This document shows, in pieces, positions 8,857-18,974 of a stretch of DNA of 52,329 nt. The stretch covers positions 2,371,444-2,423,772 of the forward strand of contig NZ_KK073875.1 in NCBI RefSeq assembly GCF_000585395.1. Direction: 5' to 3'. Under the pieces are notes generated by a model, which was not told the origin of the DNA, did not search any database, and saw only the letters and a program-made list of their open reading frames with translations. The translations under genes and the position numbers were made by a program. Every line of letters begins with the position of its first letter. Position 1 is the stretch's first letter. The DNA is from Saccharibacillus sacchari DSM 19268. GTDB lineage: Bacteria; Bacillota; Bacilli; Paenibacillales; Paenibacillaceae.

Positions 8857-9711
8857 TTAGGCTTTGTTGCTGGAACCGAATTCTTTGATTTTGCCGATGA
8901 CCGTAGCTTTGATTGCATCGCGGCCCGGTACGATGAACGTACGTGGGTCGTAAGCTTCAGGCTTGGCAGCCAGAACTTCGCGAACGACTTTAGCGAAAGC
9001 GATTTGGTTTTCCGTGTTTACGTTGATTTTCGACGTACCCAGGGAGATCGATTTTTGGATGTCATGAGTCGGGATCCCTGTTCCGCCGTGCAGAACCAGT
9101 GGAAGGTTAACCGCGTCGCGGATTTCTTCCATCTCTTTGAAGCCCAGGTTTGGTTCGCCATGGTAAGGACCGTGTACGGAACCCAGTGCAGGAGCCAGCG
9201 TGTCGATGCCGGTTTCCTTCACGATGCGTACGCATTCGTTCAGGTCCGCATACTGGATGCCGCCGATTACGTCGTCTTCTTGTCCGCCAACCGTGCCAAC
9301 TTCAGCTTCTACCGAAGCGCCTTTAGCGTGTGCGTACTCAACGACTTTTTTCGTCATTTCGATGTTTTCTTCGATCGGGTGGTGCGAACCGTCGATCATA
9401 ACGGAAGTGAAACCAGCGTCGAGAGCTGCTTTACACTTGTCGAAGCTCGAACCGTGGTCGAGGTGGATTGCAACAGGAACGGTGATGTTCATGTCGATCA
9501 GCAGACCTTCAACCATTTTCACGACTGTATTGAAACCGCCCATATGACGAGCCGCGCCTTCGGATACACCGAGGATTACCGGAGATTTTTCTTCTTCGGC
9601 TGCGCCCAGGATGGCTTGTGTCCATTCCAGGTTGTTGATGTTGAACTGACCTACCGCGTATTTTTCCTCGAGAGCTTTGTTCAACATGTCTTTCATCGAA
9701 ACTAATGGCAT
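8857..9711 (-). CDS. fbaA: Class II fructose-1,6-bisphosphate aldolase
   Basis: The enzyme splits fructose-1,6-bisphosphate into dihydroxyacetone phosphate and glyceraldehyde-3-phosphate. Zinc ligands and catalytic residues are visible in [34 protein letters not shown] and LHGGTGIP. The start giving [10 protein letters not shown] has AGGAGG 7 bp upstream and gives 284 residues, the family length; the longer open frame is an artefact of the leader. It is preceded by an extended -10 promoter and a palindromic element, and followed by a terminator, so it is probably a single-gene unit. Confidence 0.97.
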   Translation of the reverse strand: MPLVSMKDMLNKALEEKYAVGQFNINNLEWTQAILGAAEEEKSPVILGVSEGAARHMGGFNTVVKMVEGLLIDMNITVPVAIHLDHGSSFDKCKAALDAGFTSVMIDGSHHPIEENIEMTKKVVEYAHAKGASVEAEVGTVGGQEDDVIGGIQYADLNECVRIVKETGIDTLAPALGSVHGPYHGEPNLGFKEMEEIRDAVNLPLVLHGGTGIPTHDIQKSISLGTSKINVNTENQIAFAKVVREVLAAKPEAYDPRTFIVPGRDAIKATVIGKIKEFGSSNKA

Positions 9712-9771
9712 GATGGTTCCTCCTAAATTAAATGTTGGATTTCTTTCTAGTGCCGACATCCATACTTGTTC

Positions 9772-9780
9772 ATTATAGCA
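9772..9780 (-). promoter_or_regulatory. fbaA promoter, extended -10
   Basis: On the minus strand TGCTATAAT gives a perfect -10 with the TGn extension (9772-9780). The -35 at the usual distance is weak. It lies about 60 bp before the fbaA ATG. Confidence 0.65.
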
Positions 9781-9854
9781 CTCTCGGTTGAAATACTAAA
9801 CAGGCAGGTTATAAAGTTAAAAGTATTTTGAGTGTCGGGGGGATGTGCGTTAGG

Positions 9855-9988
9855 GAAGCGGGGGCGCTGCGGGGGAAATTCGTTTAAGGCGCTGTCTCAC
9901 CCGGAAAGTTGAATTGGATTTAACTAAGGAATCTTTCCGGGTTCAAAGGCGTCTTAAACTGAATTTCCCCCTCCGCTCGGTGCTTCGC
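9855..9988 (+). repeat. Palindromic element, copy A
   Basis: Arms GGGGGAAATTC (9871-9881) and GAATTTCCCCC (9961-9971) enclose a second stem CCCGGAAAG/CTTTCCGGG (9900-9908 and 9932-9940), with a loop containing ATTGGATTTA. The same loop and asymmetric TTCAAAGGCG follow in copies B (10071-10202) and C (29681-29807), while the stems differ by paired changes. It lies between the fbaA promoter and the spo0F terminator, outside any gene. Confidence 0.85.
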
Positions 9989-10012
9989 TAGAGCACAAGA
10001 TTAGGTATGGAT

Positions 10013-10042
10013 AATAAAAAGAACGCCGAAATTAGCGTTCTT
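10013..10042 (-). terminator. Terminator downstream of spo0F
   Basis: On the minus strand AAGAACGC pairs with GGCGTTCTT, followed by TTTTATT. Palindromic element copy B lies between the spo0F stop codon and this hairpin, so it is probably transcribed as 3' UTR. Confidence 0.75.
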
Positions 10043-10070
10043 AGAGTGTCGAGAAAGTCCAACGTGGCTG

Positions 10071-10202
10071 GAAGCGAGAAGACGGAGAGAGAAATTCAGT
10101 GAAAGACGCCTTTGAACTTGGAAAACAACCACTTAAATTTCAATCCAGTTTTCCAAGTGAGACAGCGTCTTGAACGAATTTCTCTCGGAGTCTTCTCGCT
10201 TC
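10071..10202 (-). repeat. Palindromic element, copy B (inverted)
   Basis: Read on the minus strand it aligns end to end with copy A: GAAGCG start, GAGAGAAATTCG, GACGCTGTCTCAC, inner stem CTTGGAAAAC/GTTTTCCAAG, loop with GGATTGAAATTTA, TTCAAAGGCGTCTT, then CTGAATTTCTCTC. Where copy A has GGGGG/CCCCC this copy has GAGAG/CTCTC, and where A has CCCGG/CCGGG it has CTTGG/CCAAG, so both stems are kept. Confidence 0.85.
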
Positions 10203-10227
10203 CCCCCGCCACCGTGACTTTCCCGAT

Positions 10228-10596
10228 TCACTCGCCGCGCAAATAGCGGCCCACGGCCAAGCGCATTTCGTCGATGTCGAAAGGCTTGGTGAAGTGCATC
10301 AGGGCGCCTTGGTCTTTGGCTTCTTTGATCATGTCGAGTTCGCCGTAGGCGGTCATCATGATGACCTTGATATCGGGATCTTGGGCTTTGATGTGGCGGA
10401 GAATCTCCAGGCCGTCCATGCCCGGGATTTTCATGTCCAGCAGGACAAGGTCGGGGCGGTCGGTTTGGAGCAAGGCCAGCGCTTCTTTACCGTTGGCGGC
10501 TTGATAGGTTTTGTAGCCTTCGCTCCCGAACACTTCGGTTAGCAGCATGCGGATTCCGTTTTGGTCGTCGACGATTAAAATTTTATGTTCGCTCAT
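10228..10596 (-). CDS. spo0F: Sporulation phosphorelay response regulator Spo0F
   Basis: Spo0F receives phosphate from sporulation kinases and passes it to Spo0B in the relay to Spo0A. It is a stand-alone receiver domain of 122 residues with the acidic pocket D10/D11, phospho-acceptor D54 ([11 protein letters not shown]), T82 and K104 ([11 protein letters not shown]), all at the same positions as in B. subtilis Spo0F. No output domain is present. GGGGGAGG precedes the ATG by about 10 bp. A sigma-H-like promoter lies upstream. This gene is good evidence that the organism forms endospores. Confidence 0.96.
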   Translation of the reverse strand: MSEHKILIVDDQNGIRMLLTEVFGSEGYKTYQAANGKEALALLQTDRPDLVLLDMKIPGMDGLEILRHIKAQDPDIKVIMMTAYGELDMIKEAKDQGALMHFTKPFDIDEMRLAVGRYLRGE

Positions 10597-10711
10597 CTTG
10601 GCTAATCCTCCCCCGGTTTCTTTCTGCGATCGGCCCGATGTTCGGGCGTCGAGCGTGCTTTATGTGCGCAGGAGCTTACGCTCGCTGTCGTTTTTGGACT
10701 TCAGAGGTTTA

Positions 10712-10738
10712 ATTCGACTTTTAATGGCGGTTTCCTGC
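10712..10738 (-). promoter_or_regulatory. Sigma-H-like promoter of spo0F
   Basis: On the minus strand GCAGGAAAC (-35, 10730-10738) and GTCGAAT (-10, 10712-10718) are 11 bp apart, close to the sigma-H consensus RnAGGAwWW-N11-12-RnnGAAT. The -10 overlaps AGTCGAA, one base from a Spo0A box (TGTCGAA). B. subtilis spo0F also has a sigma-H promoter. Confidence 0.6.
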
Positions 10739-10796
10739 TAATTCCAGCAGGAAGTCCGAATATTTCCCAATATCGGACGAACACGGGGAGAATAAC

Positions 10797-10834
10797 ACAA
10801 AAAGAAAGACCCGGCAGATGCCGAGCCTTTCTTG
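10797..10834 (-). terminator. Terminator after pyrG
   Basis: On the minus strand AAGAAAGGCTCGGC pairs with GCCGGGTCTTTCTT around a 4-base loop, followed by T-rich sequence. Confidence 0.88.
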
Positions 10835-10847
10835 AAATATGAAGATT

Positions 10848-12476
<1,629 letters not shown>

Positions 12477-12556
12477 TTATGGTTGAATCTTTAAACGTTC
12501 CGACGCTCAATTTTACCGATCGGGATGGCATTACTGCCTCGTCAACGCTAAAGGTA

Positions 12557-12613
12557 GGTTGATATTTGCATGAATCACACCTAAAACGCGTGCGTTTCAG
12601 GCGAACATCAACC
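12557..12613. repeat. Two-part inverted repeat in the pyrG leader
   Basis: Outer arms GGTTGATATT/AACATCAACC (12557-12566, 12604-12613) enclose an inner stem around ACCTAAAACG/CGTTTCAGGC. It lies about 105 bp upstream of the pyrG start and 45 bp after the rpoE terminator. No T-run follows, so it is not an obvious attenuator. Confidence 0.6.
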
Positions 12614-12660
12614 CCTGATTAAGAGTTGGCAAGGCATTACGTATGGAAATACCCCTATAA

Positions 12661-12702
12661 AAAACAAAAAAAGTGACACCCGTGTCCACGGGGCACTTTT
12701 TA
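12661..12702 (-). terminator. Terminator after rpoE
   Basis: On the minus strand AAAGTGCCCCGTG pairs with CACGGGTGTCACTTT, followed by TTTTTTG. The T-run on the other side could also work on the plus strand. Confidence 0.85.
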
Positions 12703-12851
12703 TCGTCTTTCCAATATAAATCCGTACTTAAATCAAAAGCCCAAGCAATAGTTTACCTTCTCGCCCGAGGGCTGTCAAGCAGGGAAAGCAGGCATTTTCA
12801 GCTTGTTTTCCCGCCTGATCAAAAGCCGAACGGGAAGAGAAAAAGAACGCC

Positions 12852-13412
12852 TTAGCGCTCGTTTTCTTCCTCGCCGTCGAACTCTTCTTCCTCTTCTTCT
12901 TCCTCGTCGAGATCTTCGTCATCCATCTCTTCGCCTTCGATCTCTTCTTCTTCGTCTTCGATCTCGTCGTCCACGATGACGTCTTCGTCCGAATCGTCTT
13001 CGTCGGCATCGAACAGATCGTCGTCTTCATCGTTCGCTTCGTCATCCGGCTCGGAATTGAAGGAAGTATCTTCGTCCAAATCGTCGTCGTCCTCGTCGTT
13101 GATAATGCGCGGACGCTTCGCGCTGACAACCGGATCTTCGGATTTCTCCAGCGGGTACCAACGTTTCAATCCCCACAGATTCGTGCCTACGCAAGCAAAA
13201 CGGCCATCAATGTTGATCTCCGTGTACAATTGAGCAATCATGTTTTGCGCTTCTTCGTCAGTCATGCCGCGTTGGCGACCGACTTCCTTCATCAGATCCG
13301 GATAGTAGTAAGGTTCGTTGGCTTTTTTCAAAATCAAAAAGGCCAGATCGACCATAGGCATTTCGCGGATTTTTTCATCGTCAAGTGATAGTTCAATCGG
13401 TGCAGGTGTCAA
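12852..13412 (-). CDS. rpoE: DNA-directed RNA polymerase delta subunit
   Basis: Delta is a Firmicute-specific RNA polymerase subunit that increases recycling and promoter selectivity. The N-terminal folded domain (about residues 1-90, with MPMVDLAFLILKKANEPYYYPDLMKEV and IDGRFACVGTNLWGLKRW) is followed by an unstructured tail of about 80 residues that is almost entirely Asp and Glu. I chose the TTG start giving MTPAPIELSLDDEK: AGAGGA is 9 bp upstream and the length before the conserved block fits the family. An ATG 13 codons upstream (13451) is possible. It lies between argS and pyrG. Confidence 0.93.
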   Translation of the reverse strand: MTPAPIELSLDDEKIREMPMVDLAFLILKKANEPYYYPDLMKEVGRQRGMTDEEAQNMIAQLYTEINIDGRFACVGTNLWGLKRWYPLEKSEDPVVSAKRPRIINDEDDDDLDEDTSFNSEPDDEANDEDDDLFDADEDDSDEDVIVDDEIEDEEEEIEGEEMDDEDLDEEEEEEEEFDGEEENER

Positions 13413-13585
13413 TTGGACACGTCCTCTCAAAACGTATTGCAATTCGGTCATACAGAAAAAGTCAACCTAAGTAAAACGCATCCGCGCGCAAATTGCAAGA
13501 AGCGGAGACGATTTTTCGGCAGAATTCCAATCTTTCGAAACGCTCCGAAGCGGCAAACCGCTCCAAAAGCTTTCGGATCTTGCTC

Positions 13586-15265
13586 TTACATCCGCTCCGG
13601 CGCGGAAACGCCGATCAGACGAAGCACGTTGGCAATAACGGTACGAACCGCGCCGAGCAGGGCAAGACGGGCTTGCGTGACCGCGGCATCTTCGGTGATG
13701 AAACGTTCCGCTTTGTAGTAACTGTGCAGCATCGCCGACACTTCGTATACATAACGAGTCAGACGGTGCGGCGCGTAGCCTTCGGCGGCGATCCGGATTT
13801 CTTCCGGCAGTTCGCCCAATTTGCGAAGCAAATCGTATTCATGGTTAGCGGTCAATTTGCTCAAGTCGACTTGGTCGAGCGGCAGCACGGTCACGTTTTG
13901 CTCGTCGGCCTGGCGGAAAATGCTGCAAATGCGCGCATGCGCGTATTGAACGTAGAACGCAGGGTTCTCGTTCGACGTCGAAACGGCAAGATCCATATCG
14001 AAGTCCAGGTGCGAATCCATGCTGCGCATCGTGAAGAAGTAACGCATCGGATCGACGCCTACTTCATCCATCAGGTCTTCCATCGTAACGGCTTTGCCGG
14101 TACGCTTGGACATTTTGACCTTCTCGCCGCCTTGGAACAGACTGACCATCTGCGCGATCAACACGATCAACTTCTCGGGATCGTTGCCCAACGCTTGCAT
14201 GGCGGCCTTCATCCGCGGAATGTACCCGTGGTGGTCGGCGCCCCAGATGTTCATGACTTTGTCGAACCCGCGCGCGTACTTATCGCGGTGGTACGCGATG
14301 TCCGGCGTCAAGTACGTATACGTACCGTCGTTTTTGATCAGCACGCGGTCTTTGTCGTCGCCGTACTTGGTCGTTTTCAGCCAAGTCGCGCCGCCTTCTT
14401 CGAACACTTCGCCCCGCGAACGCAGCTCGTCGAGCGCGTCCAGCACTTGTCCGTTTTCATACAACGACGTTTCGCTGAAGAAGACGTCGAAATGCACGCG
14501 GAAACGATCCAGATCGCGGCGGATTTTCTGCATTTCTTTTTCCAGTCCGTACGTGCGCAGATACTCCATCAGCTCGCCCTGGCTCAAGGACAGCAGACGC
14601 TCTCCTTCGCGCTCGACCAATTCTTTCGCGAACCCTTTGATGTCTTCGCCGAAGTAACCGTCTTCCGGCATCTCGGCTTCTTGTCCCAATTCCTGCTTGT
14701 AACGCGCTTCGAGCGACAGGCACAGATTCGTCACCTGGTTGCCGGCATCGTTGATGTAGTATTCGCGCGTCACTTCGTAACCGGCGAAATCAAGCAGATT
14801 GCACAGCGCATCGCCGACAGCCGCGCCGCGGGCATGGCCCAGGTGCAAGCTTCCGGTCGGGTTGGCGCTGACGAATTCCATCTGCACGCGTTTGCCTTTT
14901 CCGTCTTCGATCCGTCCGTAGTTCTCGCCTTGCGCGTGAACGGTGCCGACGACCGGATACAGATAGCTTTTATTCAACGTGAAGTTAATGAAGCCGGGTC
15001 CCGCGATGTCTGCCTGCACGATGCCTGCGGCTTCGCGGTCCAGGTTTTCCAGGATGGCTTCCGCAATCATGCGCGGGTTTTTCTTCGCGATCCGCGTAAG
15101 CTGCATCGCCGCATTGGTGGACAGGTCGCCGTGCGTTTTGTCTTTCGGCACTTCCAGTCCGATCTCCGGAATATCGGTTTCGGCTACGAGGCCGGCTTTG
15201 GCGATCGCCTGGGCGACAGCCTTTTTCACAGTGTTCTCAAGCTGTTCAAGCGGGTTAATCGTCAT
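13586..15265 (-). CDS. argS: Arginyl-tRNA synthetase
   Basis: This enzyme charges tRNA-Arg. The 559-residue protein shows the Arg-tRNA synthetase N-terminal domain, the class I HIGH-type signature ([19 protein letters not shown]), a KMSK-type loop ([16 protein letters not shown]) and the C-terminal DALR anticodon-binding domain ([11 protein letters not shown] onward). The ATG overlaps the end of ywiB by 11 bp, and AGGAGG is about 11 bp upstream, so the two genes are translationally coupled. The length matches Bacillus ArgS closely. Confidence 0.98.
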   Translation of the reverse strand: MTINPLEQLENTVKKAVAQAIAKAGLVAETDIPEIGLEVPKDKTHGDLSTNAAMQLTRIAKKNPRMIAEAILENLDREAAGIVQADIAGPGFINFTLNKSYLYPVVGTVHAQGENYGRIEDGKGKRVQMEFVSANPTGSLHLGHARGAAVGDALCNLLDFAGYEVTREYYINDAGNQVTNLCLSLEARYKQELGQEAEMPEDGYFGEDIKGFAKELVEREGERLLSLSQGELMEYLRTYGLEKEMQKIRRDLDRFRVHFDVFFSETSLYENGQVLDALDELRSRGEVFEEGGATWLKTTKYGDDKDRVLIKNDGTYTYLTPDIAYHRDKYARGFDKVMNIWGADHHGYIPRMKAAMQALGNDPEKLIVLIAQMVSLFQGGEKVKMSKRTGKAVTMEDLMDEVGVDPMRYFFTMRSMDSHLDFDMDLAVSTSNENPAFYVQYAHARICSIFRQADEQNVTVLPLDQVDLSKLTANHEYDLLRKLGELPEEIRIAAEGYAPHRLTRYVYEVSAMLHSYYKAERFITEDAAVTQARLALLGAVRTVIANVLRLIGVSAPERM

Positions 15266-15686
15266 GTGAGTTGACTTCCTCCTGTATGGTTAAGCTAACG
15301 GCAAAATGACCCGAGAGGACGTCGTGGACTTCCAGCTCGTACTCCCAGTGAATTTCTCCCGTGGGGCCCTGCATGCGCACGTTCAGTTCCCGGGTATGGG
15401 TAACCATGTCGAAACGCGTGTAAGGCGAACGGTAAAAACCGGGCAGACTGTCCCCTTTGCGGAAGGACTGCTCCGATTCCACCTCGCCGTGGCGGGTAAC
15501 TTTCAATTCGTTTGGCATGACCTTGAGCAGCGTGCGTACGCCTTCACCGCCGCTTGCTCCAGGCTCTTCGTAACGGATGTATAGCGACTTGTCTTTCTGA
15601 AAAACCTGTCCGGCGAGCTTCTGCTCGACCTTCTCTTCGTCCTGCCTACTGGTGATCGTAATCAGGACGCGGCTCATGCCTTGCAT
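15255..15686 (-). CDS. ywiB: DUF1934 family protein (YwiB-like)
   Basis: The 143-residue protein resembles B. subtilis YwiB, a small lipocalin-like beta-barrel family (DUF1934). Typical are the N-terminal [10 protein letters not shown], the acidic/aromatic strands LYIRYEEP and the central [21 protein letters not shown]. Its function is not known. It overlaps argS by 11 bp and is also next to argS in Bacillus, so it belongs to the argS transcription unit. No signal peptide or membrane segment is present. Confidence 0.85.
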   Translation of the reverse strand: MQGMSRVLITITSRQDEEKVEQKLAGQVFQKDKSLYIRYEEPGASGGEGVRTLLKVMPNELKVTRHGEVESEQSFRKGDSLPGFYRSPYTRFDMVTHTRELNVRMQGPTGEIHWEYELEVHDVLSGHFAVSLTIQEEVNSHDD

Positions 15687-15908
15687 AGCGCTTCCGCTCC
15701 AATCCTTCTTGATGAAGATTTCTTCTATAATACTATAGCATATTCCGGGATTCGGACCTAGGGCGTATTAGGAAGTAATCCGGCATATAAGCTGATGTTT
15801 TCAGGGAAGTTATACAGGAGCAAGCGCTTGGCGTGATCTGCGGCAGGATTGCCGGAAGCGGGTATGATAGCATAGGAAGAAATCACGTATCAAACAGGAG
15901 GTGTCACG

Positions 15909-16604
15909 ATGCCGAGCGAATCGCATTCTCCATCAGAGTCATCACTCGCCCCGCACTCCGGTTTCCAACCGCTTCCGACATCTTTGTTTGCTTCCACAGC
16001 CCTGGATGCTTCTCCGAAGTTGTTGGGGCAAACGTTGGTGCGCCGCAGCGAGATCGGCGTAATCCGCAGCCGCATCATCGAAACGGAGAGCTACGGCGGA
16101 ATCGAGGACAAAGGCAGCCATGCTTACGGAGGACGACGCACCAAACGTACGGAGATCATGTTCGGCGCGGGAGGAACGGCTTACGTCTACCTAATCTATG
16201 GCATGTATCATTGCCTGAACGTCGTAACGGGCGTGCCGGACGATCCGCAAGCGGTGCTGATCCGCGCCGTCGAGCCTTTGACCGAAGAAGACGAGCGCCG
16301 CATGCGCTTGCTTCGGTCCATCAAATCGAAAAAGCCGGCAGATTTGTCGGGCGGACCAGGCAAGCTCTGCCGGGCGCTCGATATCGACAAGTCTTTTAAC
16401 GGCTGTCGCTTGACCGTACCGACATCTCCGCTATACCTGGAGGCAGGCGATGATATTGCCGGGCTGGATATCGTCTGCGGGCCGCGGATCAATATCGATT
16501 ACGCCGAGGAGTACGCGGCCAAACCGTGGCGCTTTTTCCTCAAGGATCATCCTTACGTCTCCGTCAACGACAAAGCCAACCCGCCGCAGCCTTTTTATAG
16601 GTAA
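15909..16604 (+). CDS. DNA-3-methyladenine glycosylase (MPG/AAG family)
   Basis: The 231-residue protein belongs to the alkyladenine DNA glycosylase family, which starts base excision repair by removing alkylated purines. Family signatures are present: LLGQTLVRR, the catalytic glutamate region RIIETESYGG, DKGSHAYGGRRTKRTEIMFGAGG and the YVYLIYGMYHCLNVVTG block. The first ~40 residues are Ser/Pro-rich and probably disordered. AGGAGG lies 7 bp before the ATG. It faces ywhD, with a shared bidirectional terminator between them, and is divergent from ywiB. Confidence 0.93.
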   Translation: MPSESHSPSESSLAPHSGFQPLPTSLFASTALDASPKLLGQTLVRRSEIGVIRSRIIETESYGGIEDKGSHAYGGRRTKRTEIMFGAGGTAYVYLIYGMYHCLNVVTGVPDDPQAVLIRAVEPLTEEDERRMRLLRSIKSKKPADLSGGPGKLCRALDIDKSFNGCRLTVPTSPLYLEAGDDIAGLDIVCGPRINIDYAEEYAAKPWRFFLKDHPYVSVNDKANPPQPFYR

Positions 16605-16630
16605 GCCAGTAAGCAAAGGTATTGCGAAAG

Positions 16631-16672
16631 GCACAAAAAGCGCGACTCCCGATCAGGAAGCAGCGCTTTTTT
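16631..16672. terminator. Bidirectional terminator between the glycosylase and ywhD genes
   Basis: AAAAAGCGC and GCGCTTTTTT flank a 19-base loop, giving a T-run after the stem on both strands, as expected between convergent genes. Confidence 0.7.
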
Positions 16673-16702
16673 GTTTTAGCCTATTTTTCAATGATAGAAC
16701 GG

Positions 16703-17215
16703 TTAACCGCCGAGTTCATTCTTCAATTCTTCCGGCGAACGTTCCCACCATTCCGCATTGTGAGTCGTCAGCAGCTTTTTCAACGCCGCCTTCGCCTCTT
16801 CATCCATCTCGCTCAGGATGATTTTGCGCTTGATCGCATAATCCAGCTTGTTCACGTGGTCAGCCAGAATCTTGAACCCGCGCTTGGTCTCGCTGTTGAT
16901 CCACATCTCGCAAGCCGTCGCTCCCGCATAGCTGCCGCCTTCTTCCGTCTTGTCCACGGCAACCCAGACCAACCAAACGAGACGTCCGCCTTCCGCGTCC
17001 TGGCGTTCCGCCGTAAAGCGAATGCCGCGCTCTACCTTGCTCTTGGCATGCATGGCTCCCACGTCGATTCGGGCCTCGCCTTCATCGATGATAATCGGAG
17101 ATACGTTATTCAGATTAATGGCTCCCGTACCGAAGCCTTTGTGTTTGCTGCTTTTTTGGCTGCTGCTGATAATGTTCAGACCGAGCTGTTTTTTACCTGT
17201 CTGTTTCTCTTCCAT
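16703..17215 (-). CDS. ywhD: YwhD family protein
   Basis: The 170-residue protein matches the Firmicute YwhD family in length and in segments such as GAINLNNVSPIIIDEGEARIDVGAMHAKS, FKILADHVNKLDYAIKRKIIL and LTTHNAEWWERS. The family has no assigned biochemical role. No signal peptide or transmembrane segment is visible. It is a single gene between convergent neighbours. Its ribosome binding site (AAAGGGG) is about 13 bp from the ATG, which is long, but the next Met is too far in to be the start. Confidence 0.85.
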   Translation of the reverse strand: MEEKQTGKKQLGLNIISSSQKSSKHKGFGTGAINLNNVSPIIIDEGEARIDVGAMHAKSKVERGIRFTAERQDAEGGRLVWLVWVAVDKTEEGGSYAGATACEMWINSETKRGFKILADHVNKLDYAIKRKIILSEMDEEAKAALKKLLTTHNAEWWERSPEELKNELGG

Positions 17216-17530
17216 AACGGGAATTTACGCCCCTTTCGGCCAATGAGTGCAATCCAAATTCTTGCAAAAAGTTAACCTTTTTTCAGTAAACTCTTCATCT
17301 TTCTCTATTCTATCCGATAAAAAGACGAAAGCAAAACAAAAAACCTGGAGTTTATCCGGTTTTCTTGTCGAAAATCGCCTGCTCACTTGCTTGATCCGTA
17401 AGAATATATTCGTAAATTTATGTGAACGTCACCTTTTGTAACTTCTATAAAACCTTATAACGGCGCGGCTTTGAGAGCCTTGGTGGAAGGTCCGTGTTAA
17501 ACACGCATCAAGAAAGCGCTAAATAAAGGT
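17216..17530. other. Intergenic region between ywhD and the nlpC promoter
   Basis: About 315 bp with no supported gene. It must hold the ywhD promoter on the minus strand, but no clear -35/-10 pair stands out. Near 17470-17515 two small hairpins (GGCTTTGAGAGCC and GTGTTAAACAC) lie upstream of the nlpC promoter; I assign them no function. Confidence 0.5.
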
Positions 17531-17559
17531 TTGCCAATGGCTAAGTCCTTTGCTACAAT
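17531..17559 (+). promoter_or_regulatory. Promoter of the riboswitch-nlpC unit
   Basis: TTGCCA (17531-17536) and TACAAT (17554-17559) are 17 bp apart, and the -10 has a TGn extension. It would give a leader of about 235 nt containing the c-di-AMP riboswitch. Confidence 0.75.
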
Positions 17560-17649
17560 GTGACTTGTGAGTAGTAACAACTTTGTAAACTTTGATTGAA
17601 GCCATATATGCAAGACGCAAATCAACCAACGACGACACGACAAACGAAG

Positions 17650-17787
17650 CTTTTCGGTGCAAACCAAGATCTAAGCCGAATTCCGGCACCGGGAAGCGGG
17701 GGAACCAGTTATGGGTGAATTGACTTCGCAACGAAGGAGTCATAGGGGGACCTTCTCAACCGAATCCTTAAGCTAACCTCGCAGGCA
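17650..17787 (+). ncRNA. c-di-AMP riboswitch (ydaO/yuaA type)
   Basis: The sequence follows the ydaO consensus: CTTTTCGGTGCAAACC, then AGCGGGGGAACCA, GGGTGAAT, GGGGGACCTTCTC, CCGAATCC and finally AGCTAACCTCGCAGGC at 17771-17786. In known examples c-di-AMP binding turns expression off, often of cell-wall hydrolases or potassium transporters. The downstream gene encodes an NlpC/P60 endopeptidase, a classic target. Only about 17 nt separate the aptamer from the start codon and no terminator hairpin fits between them, so control may be translational or built into the aptamer itself. Confidence 0.93.
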
Positions 17788-17803
17788 AAACGGAAGGGGT
17801 ACA

Positions 17804-18247
17804 ATGTCTTTGAAGAAGAAGCTGACAGCCGCAGTAATGGGTCTCGCCATCGCGTTCAGCGTGGTGACTACAGGAAACGCTCATGCAGACTCCAAATTGG
17901 ACAACGTAATCGACTCTGCACTCGGAACACCATACCGCACTGCGGGAACTACGCTTAACGGATTTGATTGCTCGGGCTTTACAAGCTATGTGTTCGACAA
18001 GCTTGGCATCGACTTGCCGCGTCAATCTTCCGCTCAATACGGAGCCGGAAGCAAAGTGGACAAGAGCGATCTTCGTGCAGGAGACTTAGTGTTCTTTAAT
18101 ACCAATGGCCGCGGTATCTCGCATGTGGGCATTTACGTAGGAAACAACAAATTCGCCCACTCATCGTCTTCGAACGGAGTTCGTTACGACAGCCTGGGCT
18201 CCAGTTATTATGCGGAACGTTATGTAGGCGCGGCTCGCGTAATGTAA
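17804..18247 (+). CDS. Secreted NlpC/P60 peptidoglycan endopeptidase
   Basis: This single-domain cysteine peptidase is predicted to cut peptide stems in the cell wall. A signal peptide (residues 1-28, cleavage after NAHA) is followed directly by an NlpC/P60 domain with the catalytic cysteine C56 in DCSGF, H107 in SHVGIYVG and H119 as the third residue. There are no LysM or SH3 cell-wall binding repeats, unlike many larger family members. GGAAGGGG precedes the ATG. Expression is under a c-di-AMP riboswitch, which ties wall cleavage to c-di-AMP and turgor signalling. A strong terminator follows. Confidence 0.95.
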   Translation: MSLKKKLTAAVMGLAIAFSVVTTGNAHADSKLDNVIDSALGTPYRTAGTTLNGFDCSGFTSYVFDKLGIDLPRQSSAQYGAGSKVDKSDLRAGDLVFFNTNGRGISHVGIYVGNNKFAHSSSSNGVRYDSLGSSYYAERYVGAARVM

Positions 18248-18328
18248 GCAGCTGCTCTTATAACGAGTTTGCGGGAAGCTAATCTTTTCAATCTATCTCT
18301 ACCTGATCATAAACTGTTTTTCATAGAG

Positions 18329-18366
18329 CCGCATTCGGATGACCTCTCATCTTGATGCGGTTTTTT
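18329..18366 (+). terminator. Terminator after the NlpC/P60 gene
   Basis: CCGCAT/ATGCGG with inner GATGA/TCATC pairing, followed by TTTTTT. Confidence 0.88.
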
Positions 18367-18467
18367 CATGAAGTTTTTTCGGCTTATTATTGATTACCCG
18401 CCTGAAAATTGATCAAACGTATTTTTCCCATTTTAATGGTTTTATTTGAAAAGGAGTCGAAACCGCG

Positions 18468-18953
18468 ATGCAAGCTGATTCATTCGAGGTACGGACGATG
18501 ACAGAGGAAGAAGCCGAAACCGTCAGTAGTTGGCATTACGAAGCTCCGTACGACGTGTACGGCTGGATGCCGTGGGACGAAATGAAAAAGCTCGGGATCG
18601 AATTCGGCGATCCCGAGCTGCGCGAACAACAATACGTGACGGTCTATCGGAACAATCTGCTGCATGGGTTCGCTCAACTTTTTCCGCTCGGCGGAACGAC
18701 CCGAATCGGGATCGGCATGCACCCTGACCTATGCGGACAAGGGATGGGAACGGAATTTGTCCAAGCGGTAGCGGAAGAAGCCTTGAAGCGCATCCCTGGC
18801 CAAGAGATTGACCTGGAAGTATTGACGTGGAATCAACGGGCGATCAAGGCTTACCGCAAAGCCGGATTCACGATAACGGACCTCTACGAACGCATGACGC
18901 CCGAAGGAATGAAGCCTTTTTACTGCATGGTTTACCGCACATCGGCAGAATAG
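18468..18953 (+). CDS. GNAT family N-acetyltransferase
   Basis: The 161-residue protein has the GNAT fold signatures: the acetyl-CoA binding loop in IGIGMHPDLCGQGMGTEFVQA (the RxxGxG-type motif appears as CGQGMG) and the later LEVLTWNQRAIKAYRKAGF segment. The N-terminal VRTMTEEEAETVSSWHY also fits. The substrate cannot be inferred; such proteins acetylate small molecules, antibiotics or protein N-termini. AAAGGAG is upstream of the ATG. It stands alone between the nlpC terminator and a minus-strand hypothetical gene. Confidence 0.88.
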   Translation: MQADSFEVRTMTEEEAETVSSWHYEAPYDVYGWMPWDEMKKLGIEFGDPELREQQYVTVYRNNLLHGFAQLFPLGGTTRIGIGMHPDLCGQGMGTEFVQAVAEEALKRIPGQEIDLEVLTWNQRAIKAYRKAGFTITDLYERMTPEGMKPFYCMVYRTSAE

Positions 18954-18974
18954 AGACGCAGCCTATCGGCTTTC

